Origin: Epiperipatus broadwayi
Taxonomy: Eukaryota; Onychophora; Udeonychophora; Euonychophora; Peripatidae
Assembly (NCBI GenBank): GCA_028023455.1
Contig: JAQFVV010006294.1
Location: 3,745,001-3,809,000 of the forward strand
Length of the DNA: 64,000 nt
Direction of reading: 5' to 3'
Shown: positions 1 through 13,486 of the stretch, in pieces
Layout of the letters: the number at the start of each line of letters is the position of its first letter
Numbering within the stretch: the stretch's first letter is position 1
Translations under genes and position numbers: made by a program
Notes under the pieces: model-generated
The model's input: only the letters and a program-made list of their open reading frames with translations
Told to the model about the DNA's origin: nothing
Database searches by the model: none

Positions 1-582
1 TTGTTTGTAAAACGTCCTCTGTTTCAGAACCTATTAGGCATTCTTTTTCTGGTCCAGAAATTGATCACCAGATGGCTGAATTCATTAAGAAATCAAAAGA
101 AATGGAATGGGAACATGAAAACAGGGAATTAGATAGATGCGCTGAATTAGTTATGAAAAAACAGGTAGAATTTTTAACTGAATTTTCTGAAAAAGATTTA
201 CCAGAGACAACGCATGAAGTTGTTGAAACATCTGAAACAACTGATGAAAAAGGCAATGTTATTCATATTGTTACTAGAAAAGTTACACATTTTAATGAAA
301 CTCAGTTATATCAAACTGTTCCTCATGATGAAACTGATCTTAGTGAAATTACACATACTAAAGAAACTATATTTACTGTACCTTCCACAGATGATCATAC
401 TGCACCATTTGCCATTAAAAAATCTGCCCCTTGGGAGGGGGGCCTTAAAAGTTATGACCCAACCTCTTCCTCTGAATTTTTCTCTCACTCTGAAGATCAT
501 TATAGTGGCCCTGAAGCTGTTTCTACTAATCTGTCAACCCAGCCTTCCTTGGATTGGTCAGATCCTAGTCATCATGCATCAG
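1..582 (+). CDS. Ankyrin-like gene, exon 1 of window (partial, open at 5' edge)
   Basis: The reading frame starting at base 3 is open from the window edge to the donor AG|GTAGAG at 582/583, giving about 193 codons. The ATG at 72 is therefore probably internal rather than a start. The product begins with a charged, helical-looking stretch (EFIKKSKEMEWEHENRELDR) and passes into Thr/Glu-rich disordered sequence with EVVETSETTDEKGNVIHIVT, a motif type seen in ankyrin tails. The exon ends after the first base of a codon (phase 1), which matches the next exon. If the intron were retained, translation would run to a stop at 681-683 and add a hydrophobic tail. Confidence 0.75.
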
Positions 583-1081
583 GTAGAGCCACTAACTGTA
601 AATCGCTGCCATTCCCTGCATGTTATTTCTATAGCACTTTTTTTGCATGGCTATTAATTTTCTGTGCCATTTATTTTATTTAGTTGCAGAATACTTTATG
701 TTCACTGCTGACCTGCCATTCCATATGCAAATATGGTTTATGTTGCAGAAGCTTTCTTGAGATAAAGGGGTTTTTTTTTTTTTTGGTTAAGCAATTATTT
801 TATTTCTTATTATTAATTTTTTGTTTCAGACTCTTTTGCTATCACTACTATTATTTTCCATTTTTATTTATATCTATTTTTATTTTTTTTATTTTTGTTA
901 TTGCTTTATGTCATATTGGATTTGCTTTAAGTTTGTTGCATGATGGTTAAGACAAAAGATATTTTTATTTTATACAAATTGAGTTTATATATATATAATT
1001 ACCAAATTATTGAAAATTTTTAGGGAATGCAGTGCATGTATTAGAAAGTGTAATACAGTATTAGTTCTTATATTGTTTTAG
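583..1081 (+). other. Intron 1 of window
   Basis: This is a 499-bp T-rich intron, donor GTAGAG, acceptor TGTTTTAG. Its first 101 bases stay open in the exon 1 frame and would encode a hydrophobic end (YFYSTFFAWLLIFCAIYFI) before a stop. T-rich DNA often encodes Phe/Leu/Ile runs by chance, so I read it as intron. Confidence 0.6.
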
Positions 1082-1171
1082 GTCAAGAGTATAAAGGTGA
1101 TACATCTCGAGTAAGCATAGATGAAGAAGGAGAAGTGGAAGTGGATATTACTGAACATGATGATCTTAGAG
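1082..1171 (+). CDS. Ankyrin-like gene, exon 2 of window (90 bp, phase 1-1)
   Basis: The exon is preceded by a T-rich tract ending TGTTTTAG and followed by GTTGAT. It is exactly 30 codons long and phase 1 on both sides, so it can be skipped or included without a frameshift. Its product starts GQEYKGDTSRVSID and ends VDITEHDDLR. It is clearly similar to the next exon (GQ..K......R.SID..G..E.D.TEHD), which suggests exon duplication. The donor GTTGAT is weak, which would suit regulated splicing. I rank it as a real exon because the phase fits both neighbours and the peptide has a paralogue. Confidence 0.7.
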
Positions 1172-2276
1172 GTTGATGGTTTTATTTTTATAATAAATTT
1201 TGTTAAAAATATTATCAAAGTATATTATATATCTGTGCAAAATGTGTGTTTGTTTAACATTCACTTAAAGATTACACGTATTTAAGCATATATGTTTAGA
1301 TGTGTGTGCATGTATGGCAAGAGCAATCTAAATTTTGCCTCAAAAACAATTACAATCAGTTTTCCTAATAAAAAGTAGGTAGTAAATTATGGCATAAACG
1401 TAAAGAAAAATTAAATACTATTTATTATGTTATCATAATAAACACACTTTCTTAATCCACCTTCTTTTTAAATCTTGTTTTATTTTTATATGATTATTAT
1501 TAAAATAATCTAAAATATATTAAATTGAAAAAAAAAAAAAGAAATTAATGTAAATTTTTATCGTATACATACTAAAATGTGAAAATTACAGTTGCTTACA
1601 TTTAGAAAAAATAGCTTTTCCTTTATTAATGTTTGCCCCTCCAAAAATAATTCAATGGAAATTTTGATAAAAAATTGCCATTTGAGAAATAAAGGATTTT
1701 TCAGTTATTATTCCAATGATAAATCCAGAAAAAAATAAGAAGATATTTGTTAATTTTGTTACAATATAATAAATTACATTTGCACACTTATTATTTGGCT
1801 TAATTTTGGCCAAACAAATTTATACATTTAATTTTATGGATTAATTTTTTTATTGTTTTTTCTGTTAAATACCATCTAGTAGGTAGATCATGAAGATTAA
1901 AGTAGATCACATACTGTAACATAATCCAAAAATGTTTCATTTTAATTGTATAATAGACTCCTCACTACCACCAAATTCCCCACTGTGCCAGTTAAAATAT
2001 TGTTTCACGCAATTTAATGATGCTGCATTAGTCATTTTCTACTTAAGTACTCACCATAAATAAAGTTTAAAACTGTCAAAATATTTTTTTAAAAAACAAT
2101 GGTACATCGGAAATTGTTCATTGTTAGAGCTCTTTTTTTAATTATACTTTTTCTCTATTTTACAGAGCAAAAACTATTATTCAAATGTTTTCATATTCTA
2201 TTATAAAAATTACAATTAATCTTTAATGCAAAAAAAAATATTACTAATTAAATATCTCCTTTTTTAAATTTTAAAT

Positions 2277-2345
2277 CGGGGATGAAGAACCTTTTTTTGC
2301 CAAGGGCCATTTGTGTATTTATAATATGATTTGTGAGCCATTAAA
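2277..2345. repeat. Possible hAT-like terminus fragment
   Basis: The string GGGGATGAAGAACC followed by GCCAAGGGCCATTTG is unusually GC-rich here and resembles the ends of hAT/Charlie-type elements (CAGGGGT..AACC and a GGGCCA motif). No matching inverted end or 8-bp duplication was found nearby, so it may be a decayed single end. Confidence 0.25.
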
Positions 2346-2699
2346 AATTATCTATTTAAAAATTAGCTTATTACATTTGATCAAAAATTTAATTAATTTA
2401 CCTCTAATCATTAACTTTAGGCAACTATTTCACCTGGCAGGCTAATTTCAACTTTCATTTTTTAAATGAGGGCCATAATTTTTTGTGAATTAAAAATAAA
2501 GTAACATCATTACTATTAATGACTGTTCCATATTTACTTACAATTTTTTTGATTTGCCTTGAACCTATCTTCATGACATATGTTATTAAATTTCTTCATA
2601 TGTTCAAAATAAACTTCCCTTCAGAAAATGTTTTTGAATTTCTGCATTTTTTTTTTTTTTTTTTTGCAGTAACTTATTGTCACACAATATATCTGACTT

Positions 2700-2814
2700 G
2701 TTACATTTTCATTTACCATTGTCAAACTTCCACCACTCACAACTTTGACGCCATCCATTTCAGATAAATACAATAATGATTATTACTAATCATTTTCGAA
2801 ACTAGAGATTATCT
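2700..2814. repeat. Dispersed repeat, copy 1
   Basis: About 115 bp, starting GTTACATTTTCATTTACCAT and ending near AACTAGAGATTATCT, recurs with only a few differences at 53758-53872 in the same orientation. Both copies contain ACTTTGACGCCATCCATTTC. The family is not recognised. Confidence 0.7.
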
Positions 2815-5439
2815 AACTTGTTTGCACTTTTTATAAAACATAACAGCTACTTGATGAAGCTCCTTTTGAAATTTTCTATTTTAATATTTCTTTTTCCCCT
2901 AATAATTTTGTTATAGTCAGAATGTTTGATAAATAATGTCTCTTAATAATGTGTTGTTTTTTTAAGTGAAATACTCCAAATATATCATGCTTATTTATTT
3001 ACTATTTCTTTCTATAAGAAAAATATGCTTTGATCCTTTTTTTTTTTTTCAAATGTCTGTGTGATTTTCTTTGCTATTTCTTTTTTAATCTTACTCTATG
3101 TAGCCATTTTAATAAATAAAATAAAAAGGTAAATGCAAAATAATAATAAAATGAGTTCATTATATAAACAAAATGTTCTTAGTATTGTAGATTAAATTTG
3201 TAGACATATAAAACACACAATATAGATAGTTTGTTAGAATATTGCACTTCTGATAGAATGAAATAAAATTATTGTAAAGTTTTTGGAGAGAAAAAAAGAT
3301 ATAGTTGAGGAAATAAATATGTTATTTTACTTAACTCTTAATTTAATATTTGTACTGCATTATGTGCATGTTTAAATAGAAGTTTTACACAAGCCCATTT
3401 TTTATAAGTTTGTGAAAATGTCTGAGGGGGAGGCAGATTGAGAGCTTTCGAGGACTGGACTAAATAAATTAATAGAAAAAAATAAATATTAACTGTTTTA
3501 ATTTAAAACTACAGATACATTACCATTAAATCATTATCAAAATTTTGGCAGTTTTTCAATTCTAACAAAATTGTGAGGCCTAAAAAAAAAAAAAAAAAAA
3601 AAATTACAATTTATTTAAAAATATTTTTAATTTTTAAAAAAAAATGCATTCAATAAATTTATGATTATGAGTAGTCCCATATTTTTTTGTTTTGGATATT
3701 TAATCTATCTGTTTTCATTTATTCAAGATTTACATTTTTTCTTAGAAAATAAAAATTGTTTTTTTAAAAATAAAAAAATATTCTATACATGTTTTAGAGT
3801 AAATGAGCTTTTAAAGCCTAGAAAATGATGATTATCTTAATGGAATTTAAAAACTAATTAACTTTAATTGTTAAATCTTACACAATATTAGCATTAATAA
3901 TCTATTTAATTTGATATTTTTATTTTTTCTTAGAAATAGCAATAAAAAACCTAATCATTGACTTTTTTAAAAAAAAAACAATATTTAATGAATTGATTTT
4001 ATAAACATATTAACTTTATTTGTTAAACTTAAACAAGAAAAAAAAACAACAAATAAAATGTTCTGTATTTTAAGCAATAATATATATACATATGTACACT
4101 TGTTCAAATAATAATTGTTTTCTTCTACCCCAGTTTTCATTGTTATATTTAACTTAAAATAAATAAAAGCATGAGGTGTCCATAAATTAATTAATCCACT
4201 CATTATTTCTAATGCATTACTCACTAAATTAAATAAAAGCATTTTTTATAAAATACTATACATTTTGTTTTTTAATATTCAGATATTTTACAATGGAATT
4301 TTTATAACTATTGTACTCTTATTCAAATTTAAAAACTGAGAATTAAACAATGTTATTGTATTTTCCGTATTTGAAATGAACTTTGAGCACATTTAATACA
4401 GATTACAATATTTTTGTGTTTATGAATCAAGAGAAATTAAGATTCCATCCTTCATTTCTTTCTTTTTAGTTAACTTGAAACACTTTTTAGTAAATTAGTC
4501 ATTATTCACTGAAAGTGTATTTTTTTTTAAAATATACTACCATCTTCTATTGCAGATCATTGAAAACTTATTAAACCTATACCAACATGGTTTGAAATTC
4601 AGCCCACCAACAAACTAACTGGTTGAACAACTCTAAAATATTGCATTGTCATAGATACCTAACACATATACAAAATTTAAAGAAAATCCATTCATTAGAA
4701 ATATGGCAAAAATCAAATACAGGATTTGACCCAATAAATGAACAGAATTTCTAACTTACATAAAAGCATTTACTAAAGTGGAATGAATAAAAATCAATAA
4801 ATCTTTTTAAAAAAATTCTATTATTTTATTATACTACATTGATATTAAAATATTTTAAATAATATGTATACAATATTGTAAATATTATTAAATTTAAATT
4901 ACTTGGCAGTATACAATGCTCATTAATAATGAGGGAATAGATGAGAAACTAATATATTTTTGAATATATGCATTTTATTTTTAAAAGTTTAATAAAATAT
5001 ATTTTTAAAGTAACAAAAAAAAAGACAAGAGAGAATATATCTTGAATTTGAAATCATATAGCAAAACACGGAAGGTGAAAACCAGTGCAATAAAATATAA
5101 GCATTTATGAAATGTTGCTGATAAAGACCTGAGAATAACAAACCCAAGAAAAATGAACAAAAGGATACTTGATTATAATAAACCCAAACTTTTGTTTGAA
5201 ATATATGTGATCATATTTGAATTTTCTTATTTTGGCCAAAATATGAGGTGATATAATTTATTGAAAAAGTATGCAATGATTGGAAAATTTGATGATGAAA
5301 GAAGAGGACAATTACCAGAAGTAAGGTAGATGAACTCCATTATCTCACTATAAAGAATGTGCCTTTATGCAGCATAAAAAACCAAGCAAGTGATGGTACA
5401 ATGTAATTCATATATTCATCAGCAATCTGTATTAATATT

Positions 5440-5690
5440 GACATCTAACAATAATCATCGTTTCCAAACATTAGCAATCTATTATAGTATGAAGATCTTT
5501 TCAAATTTTAATCCATTTTCTTTTATACACATTCATATGTGATCTCTTTCTGAGTCTTTTGCAATTTCTTGGAATCAGATTTTAAATTGTCCTTCCATTG
5601 TCACCTATTTTAGAAGCATGTCCAAACCAAGTCCATATCATATAAATCTTTAGTAAAGTTTCAGAGAATGGATAATTTCTTAAGAGTCAC
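5440..5690 (-). mobile_element. RTE-like LINE fragment, C-terminal end of the reverse transcriptase ORF
   Basis: On the minus strand the translation reads WFGHASKIGDNGRT, then a basic stretch and RKWIKI, with stops. This matches the pattern of the C-terminal domain of RTE-type ORFs (W.GH..R..D.R......), and resembles the plus-strand fragment at 23450-23640 (WSWAGQIARRDDNRW, QRKWIKL). It is heavily decayed and only the tail is preserved. Confidence 0.45.
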
Positions 5691-5867
5691 CATGTTGTCA
5701 GTGATTGCCTTTTCATAGATTACAAATCCAAAAACAAAGTAGCAATTCTTACATATTGGAGCTTTCTATAATTTCTTATGATTCTTCTTATGTGATCTAT
5801 TGTGTTATAATCACATTTAAATTCATCTCGCTCTTTTTGGTTAGTTCGAGTCCAAAGTTCTACATAG

Positions 5868-5990
5868 TCAAATAGTAAATGACTGCTGGAAAGTTGCATT
5901 GAGTCCTAAGATCTAGGTGTAGTATTCTCAGATCCATGGTTCCTTACTGATGAAAGCTAGTCTGAGTAGATCTTACATTAAGGATTTTAT
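5868..5990 (-). repeat. Dispersed repeat, minus-oriented copy of 41745-41850
   Basis: The reverse complement reads GCTTTCATCAGTAAGGAACC followed by CTGAGAATACTACACCTAGATC, closely matching 41760-41830 (GCTTTCATCAGTGAGAAGCC, GAGAGTACTGCACCTAGATC). The element type is unknown. The 41.8-kb copy continues into an inverted repeat. Confidence 0.6.
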
Positions 5991-8900
5991 GTACAAACCT
6001 TGTCATTTATTGATTACTAAAACTTGCATTAGGTGGCACTACTATATGGGTTTTGCTCCTGTTTTAGCAACTTGTGTAAGCATAAGAAATTGTGATCATG
6101 TGATAATTTAGTAAATATCTTGCATAGAATTGATGGAAGACTGATAAGTTTAATTTCTAATTTATTCTTTTTTCATCTTTATATTAAAAATCAATACCAT
6201 TACTGCATTTTTACCAAATATTTTGTATATATTTATTTGACAGCAATTTTTTTTTCTTTATTTGCTTTTAAATCTCCAGGAAGTTTTTCCATTTTTCGTA
6301 AGTTTAATAAATTGCTTGTTTCATCTTTTTCTTTGAAATATTTGGAATTTCAGGAAATATCATAGCTATAAAAACTGCTTTGTTTTGTTTTTTGTTCTTT
6401 ATTATTATCTAGTTCCTCCTAGAATTCTTCCAATCATTTCATGATAATAGTGTCATAATTTTCTTCTTGATATTGAACAACTTTCCTTTCAATATCCAGA
6501 CATAGTTTTATATTTTTGAGACTTTTTCTCATCTCTATATTTTTTTTTCATTTTCAATTACTGTATATTTACTTATACCATTATTATATCTTTTTTAAAA
6601 AATCGTTTTAGAAAATACCACATATTCAGTTCTATATGGGTTAATATTTTCATATTCCTTCTTTTCTTCATACATTGATTTGTTTGAATTGAAAATTCAC
6701 CAGTCCAGTTCTACCCTCTATACAGTATCAATTATTTTCTTATCAAACAATTGCAAGTTATTGTTTAAATTCCTTTGGCTATTTCGGTTAATATTGTCTT
6801 AATATCTTGTTTCTCTTGATTTGTATTAGCACATACCTTTAATCGATAATCCAATTATTTGTGCTTAATTACATAAATTGATTAAAAGCATAAAATAGAT
6901 ATTTTTAATAATCGATATATATATATAATTTTGCTGTATCTTCATTTAAATGCTTCTATGTTCACTTTTTTGGATTTTTCTTTTTTAAAAAACCTCATAA
7001 TACACAAATTTTCTTTTTTTGCAAAGTTGTCATCCCTCTCCCATCCCCACCCCAAGTTCAGGGGTCTAAATAAAAAATCATTTAATAGAAGACCAGGTCC
7101 ATAATCAGAAGATTCTTTGCATCCATTGTCTCTTATTGTCAATCCCTGGCTTGACTAATGATCTTACAATTTCATGAAATTAAACTTGTAATTTATTTTT
7201 GATTGTTGATTGTAAATATAAAAGAGAATTAATGTTTACACACATGGATCCATTCATCCTAACTTCAAGAAAACTCAATCAGTATCTTTATTAAGAACCT
7301 TTGGACATCTGAAATGGAAAACCAAGATAAAAAAACATCCTGGTCTCTAACTCAGAAATAAAGACAAATAAACTCTCCACACTGGCTGTTGTGTTGGTTA
7401 ATAATTTATCCATATTCATTTACCATGTGAATAATACAATAACACTAGCTGCAAAAACAAAATATATGGAGTGGTCATTACAAATTTGCACTATTTGATT
7501 CCTTTTAAACTTCAAAAGGAAATCCAAGTTTCTCATTTATGTTATTATCAGGCTCCTTTTTGCAAACAATAATAATAAATAACTATAAATATTTATTAAA
7601 GTCTTGCAATATGTACTAGTATTATTAAATAATCTACACAGATCACATTAATTATTGATATCATGTGCAAATATGTCTTTTACTTAAGAAACAAAAAAAA
7701 AAAAAACAATTTTTTTAATAACCTTAATATGATATTCCCTTTTATTTTTAACTTGGAATATAAAATTTTATTTCATTACATAATTATTTTAAAGTTGGCT
7801 TGTTGTTTTTAAATAAATGCACATATATGATATGATCTGAAAAAATAAACTGATTCAGTAAAAATTATATATCATGCCACTGGTTGTATAAGTTGCTCTA
7901 TATCACTCATACTGAAAGACTTAAATTGTCTGGGATACTTTTTTTTATGTTCCAGCTAAAAGTAGCTGGATATCGTTTTAACAAAGAGTGATGAAATTAT
8001 AATAGTTTCTATAAGATTTTAATGGATTTTTTTTTTTAAATCTAATCTATAGTAGAGAGAAGTTATTTAATATTTCAAAATCAATCAGAAAAACTTATTT
8101 TTTATATAAATTTTGAATCTTTTTTTTATATAAACTATATTAAATAGGAACAATATGTCACATATAAGAATCTCAAGTCTTAAAAGTCTGTTTTTAATTA
8201 ACCTAACTCGATTTTTAATGGTAACTTTGATGTTTTATTTGAATAGATATTATATATATAAATTATGACATGATCAATTTATTTTTTCTCCAACCATTGT
8301 CATTGATGTTCAAATGCCTATAGACATTTGTTAGTTAAATTCTTTCAGTATATTCAGCAAAAGATAAAGTCAAACTTTTTTTGCAAGAAAATTACTTTCT
8401 AAAATCTTTTAAAAGATATATACAAGAGGGAAATATTTGGAATCTCATAAAATATCAATTTGAATAATGTAATTAAAACTCATTCTAGAATTTTGTTCAA
8501 CATTGATAAAACACATAAAAAAATACCATTGAAACTTGGATTTTTTTAGATACATCTAAATTAGATAATGGAGACTAGTACCCACATTATAATTCATGTG
8601 CATTGCCATTTAGCATCATTTGATTTATACTATCTAAAAGAGATTGAATTAAATTCAAATAATATCATTGTGTCAAATAATTTTATTCAAAATATTTTCA
8701 GAAAACAAAAGCAAACATAATTGATTTTTTAAAACCTATAATCAAGCCTTTCAAAATTCATATTATCAATCTTAATATCAAACATCTAATTTATATACTG
8801 GACTTTATTTACATATCAGTCTTTGCCTATATATATATTTTAATGGTGCAGTTTGATTTAGCACTATGATTCTGGCAGCAATCTGCCGAAAGCTAGTTCA

Positions 8901-11900
8901 GTGCTTTTAAGTCTTATTTTAATGTTATTGTTACTTTTTCATGTTAACTTGAACAGTACAAGTTTTGTAGAATTACATAATTTTATGAAAAGTGTATAAC
9001 TATTGAGATTTATATTATAACTAGTAAGTTTAACCACTCTATAAAACAGAAATAATAGAATGGAATTTTTATCTTCTGTCACTGTTTATGTAGTTTCACC
9101 TAAATCATTAAAAAATTGAGAATATATGTATTACATGTTCAAACAAATTAATTTTATAGTGCACACCTCATTCAAATTTTTAAATTGTAATTATGTAGGA
9201 TGGTCCTGATAAAGACTTGTTTTGAATCAGATTTTGGAATGCATGGCTTAAATACAGTGGTTGTCAGATAATGATGAATTCCTTGTCAAGATAAAGCTTC
9301 TGTATTATCATATGTAAAGAACCTTTGACATATTCACATAGATGTATAACAAATTGTAATCTGGTTAAAAAAGGAGCGTGTATATAGTTTAGGGAGGAAA
9401 ATAACTGTAAGGTTATTATTATCAGCAAATAGTTTTCAGCAATGATCTATATAGGAATAAATAAACTGTATAACTAGGCATATGGTTAAATCTTAATTGC
9501 ATAATGAGAATTTCCAATCTGAAATATTCTGAAATCCACAGGAATTATTTCTTGGTAACTGCTCTTATCAAAAATAATATGAATGCTTTTCTCATCTTCA
9601 AATTTGACTTCAATAATTCAGCCTTGAGACCAAAGCAATATCATATTTATAAATTATAAACAAAATTCGTCATGATTATCCGAAGTCTAGTTTAATTTTA
9701 AAAATGTTATTTTTGCTTATTTCTGGAAACTAAAAAAAAGATACAGTTGTACATGCATGTGCAGTCTCTGATCTATTATTATGCTCAGTGACGATGATAG
9801 AAAACTGATAATTCTGAGAATAAAACGTGATTTCCCATTTGCATGAGTGACTCCTACAGAGACCGTCAGTAAAGTAAAAAAAAAAGATAGATTCAAACAT
9901 CAATATAAATATTATAATTGTTCTTTTAGTTACTGATGGTCAAATCGTGAAAATCATAGGTGTAACTGTTAAAAAACAGTAAATTGTCTTATAAATAACA
10001 CAGGAGAAAATGTGAAGTCATTTGAAAAAAGGAGAAATATAAAATTTATTACTGAATCTAATTTCTTTTTCAGTAATGAATTCAATATCATTATATATAT
10101 ATAATTATAAAATAAAAGAATTTCTAAACACAAATCTTTAGTGATGATACTGTAGGACATATTTTAAAAAAGGCTATTCAACCCTATGCCCCTTCTTTAT
10201 CCCTGGAAAATTTAGTTCATTTTCTTTCTATATTTCTTCCCAAAATAGTAAATGAATTACTTTTTTTGTTGCATTTATATTCTTGCATTTTTATTTAAAA
10301 TAAATACGATTTTTTTTTCTTGCATCAGATATTTAAAAATCCTAATTTTTTTTAGTCCTAATGATTTCAATAATAATTAAACAGCAATGAATCATGTAGC
10401 TATAAAACTGAAAGAATAATATAACTTGGATAATAGTTATTATTAATGCCTCATTTTATCTCTGGTCGAACTTAATCATTTGTATTAGTTTGTTTGTATG
10501 ATAAACAATAGTAAAACTTATTAGTCTATTAGTCTCAACCATCAATCTAGATTAATCAGTCATTGTAATCTTGATTTCACTGTACTCCATGCCTTTATCA
10601 TCTTCATATTTGAACAAATATCAAAAACTGTAAATAAATAATTTTCACAAAGATATTTTGATTATACCAATCTGAATAGCTCTATTTATATTTAAATGAC
10701 AGAATGAATTTATATCATTAAGTGCAGTCATCTGCACGATTGCATTCTTGGTAAGTAGCCCTTGCTTAAGGTTTTTTTTATTATTTCTAAATAAAAATTA
10801 TTTGATTAAATTTGTAATTATATATATATATGTGTGTGGAAAGCGATCATTAAATTCCTCCCTGGCTTTGTTGTAATATCCTATTTTCTTAATTACTAAA
10901 CTTGCCTTCATCCCATTATTTAAAAATAATTCATTAATTAGTGATACATTAGAATAGCATAAAATTAATGCAATATTTTATCATCAAAACTTAACATACA
11001 ATTTTAAAAATTAAATTTATATTTGTTTAAAAATAACTTGTATAAATTAACAAATCTTACAATTTTATAGTAATTTGATTTACTTTTTGCACAGTATAAA
11101 AATAGTATTCAAAACATATTTTGTTCAAGAAAGCATTGGACTAGAGATTTTTCCACTGTGATGGAAGCAACTAATATTTGGTTAATCATTTTCTTCCAGG
11201 ACAACAATCAAAAGTCCAAATATAAAATACAAATACCCAAACTTGATGTCATGTTAATTCACACAGAAATCCAATTCCTTCCAGTCTTTTTTAATATTTG
11301 ACTCATCACATCTGTAACAATTTGTTAACTTGAATCATCATAATATACAGAGATACCAAACTGTAGCAAAATGAAGTTATACATCTACAAATAATATTAT
11401 AAAACTCATTTTGTATCAGCATCTTGTACTAGTAATGATATCCAGATTTCCAAATATAATTAATTGACAAAGTAATAATCAACTCTGGTAGAACTGCAAT
11501 ATTTTCATTCTTTTTGATAAAGAGAAAAAATAATGATCTCCATTAAGAAATCTTGGTCTATGAAAATGAAAAACATCAGTAATTTTTTTTGTACATATGA
11601 TAGAATGAAATATGAGACAAAGATCTAGTCCAATGAAAATTTTATTTTATTTACAATCATCCTGCAATGCAAAATTGATGTTCAAAAAAATTAATACTTG
11701 GCCAATATTATTTCACCAATGGTAAGAAATGTTTTTTAAAAAAAATCTTTAAACAATATTAGCAACAAGATCCATCATTATTGTAATTAATTATTTTTAA
11801 TAGAATGAATATAGTTGACAAGAATAAATATCCTTTTTTAATAATGTATATAAATATGCTTAATAACCAGAATACATCCAAATCTTTCCAAAAAATATCT

Positions 11901-13309
11901 AAAAAACAGACCAGCACATTTCCACACAAAAGAAGGAATTTAATAAACTGTAATCTTTAACAATCTTTTTTTTAATACAACTGATTTCATTTGGACTCAT
12001 AAACACATATGGCAAAGCTATATAAACTTAATTTTTAATGGCATTATAATAATATAATAAATGGAAGCAATATCAGTTCTTCAAACATGCCATCTATAAA
12101 ACATTTTATCCATTATTATATTGGTGGAAAAAAATTGATTAAGGTCTGTATGACATGTTTCAACCTGAACCATATTTATTCAAAATGTCATAAGAGAAGA
12201 TTAGTATCATATCAAACATAGCAATTTCATTTCTGTTTAAATATCAAGAATGTGATCAATTTGATGATAAAGTTTGAATCTTTAATTTAACAGTCTCATT
12301 TTCATAAATTTATTTCACTGATATTCATATATGTGTATGGTAGAGCTATTTAAACTTTTTTTTTTTTTTCAAAGAATCTTATTTAATAAAATCATTGTTT
12401 AACTGTGCGTATGAATATATTTTGTTTGTGCTTAATCAACTATTACTTGTAATCAACTATAGCTGTTCTGAAAATGAAATATATCTTAAGGCAGTAATAT
12501 TTCTTTTAAGAATGCATTAAATGATATTCTCCATAAGTATTGTTTTTATTTGAAGAGGAGAAGAGTAATAAGCATGTTTTTTTAGCTTTAAAAAAAGATT
12601 TAAGTTTCTGCCTGAAACTGTGCACATACTGTTATGAACTTTCTTGTTTGGGCTTACAACCATGAATTAACAGAAGCTTTCTTTCATTACTAATGTAAAG
12701 ATTTGATAGGGATTTATTTTGCATCATTTAGTAAGGATATTAATTGCAATGGCAAAGCTAATGCTGTATTTAGCGGTTGCCATATGAGAAGAAACCAAAA
12801 TAAGGAGAAACTTTGTTGAATTAAATATACACATAATTAATATGAAAATTACAGTTAAGCAAGTCTAGCAAGTAACAAAAATAAATATATCTATACTCAT
12901 CACAGAGTATAGCAAGACTTATATCAGTAGTCTAGAAACATAAAAAATAATAGTAATAAAGATATTTGTGATTTATAACATACCCTTCTCCATTTGACTA
13001 TTATATTACTTTCTCAACCCTCAAAGAGAACTCAAGGTCTTGTATTTATAGACATCTGATCGTCTTGTTTATTAATGGATTGATTCCTGACTTTTAAATT
13101 CATGCAGTGGTTTCTGGAATAAAGAATTTTCTTAGCTGACTAATTACTATCTTAATTAATTATATATCCAGATAGATCATGTCCTGCACAGATTATACAT
13201 TTAAATCTTATCCAATATTTTAGTTATTATTTTACTTAACTACAGTTTTTAATATCTAATACATATTTAATTTGATAAGATGAATATACTTCTCTTTACA
13301 CTAGAGACT

Positions 13310-13486
13310 AGGTTGTATCTTACTCCATTGAGATATCTTATGGTTGTTGAACATAAAATTTTTTTCCAGTGGACTGGCAGTCTTCATATTTTTTAAATAG
13401 GTTATATCTCATTCCATTTTGAGACATCTAATGATTGTTGAATACAAAGTTCTTCCAATGGGACTAGCAGCCTTCATGTTTTCTTA
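13310..13486. repeat. Two-unit tandem repeat, period 89 bp
   Basis: The unit starts AGGTTGTATCTTACTCCATT at 13310 and AGGTTATATCTCATTCCATT at 13399. Each contains GGACT.GCAG.CTTCAT and a TTGTTGAA block. The two units differ at perhaps 15-20% of positions, so the duplication is not recent. Confidence 0.65.

Noticed and set aside
72-683. A complete 203-codon gene starting at the ATG at 72
   Set aside because: The frame is open upstream to the window edge, and a donor at 582/583 in the right phase joins to the next exon. The final 33 codons are T-rich intron read-through.
684-950. 88-codon open frame after the exon 1 read-through stop
   Set aside because: Composition is almost all Phe, Leu, Ile and Cys from T-rich intron DNA. 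No splice-site fit or recognised motif.
6120-6365. 81-codon plus-strand frame in intron 2
   Set aside because: Phe/Ser/Ile-rich translation of T-rich DNA without splice-site or family support.
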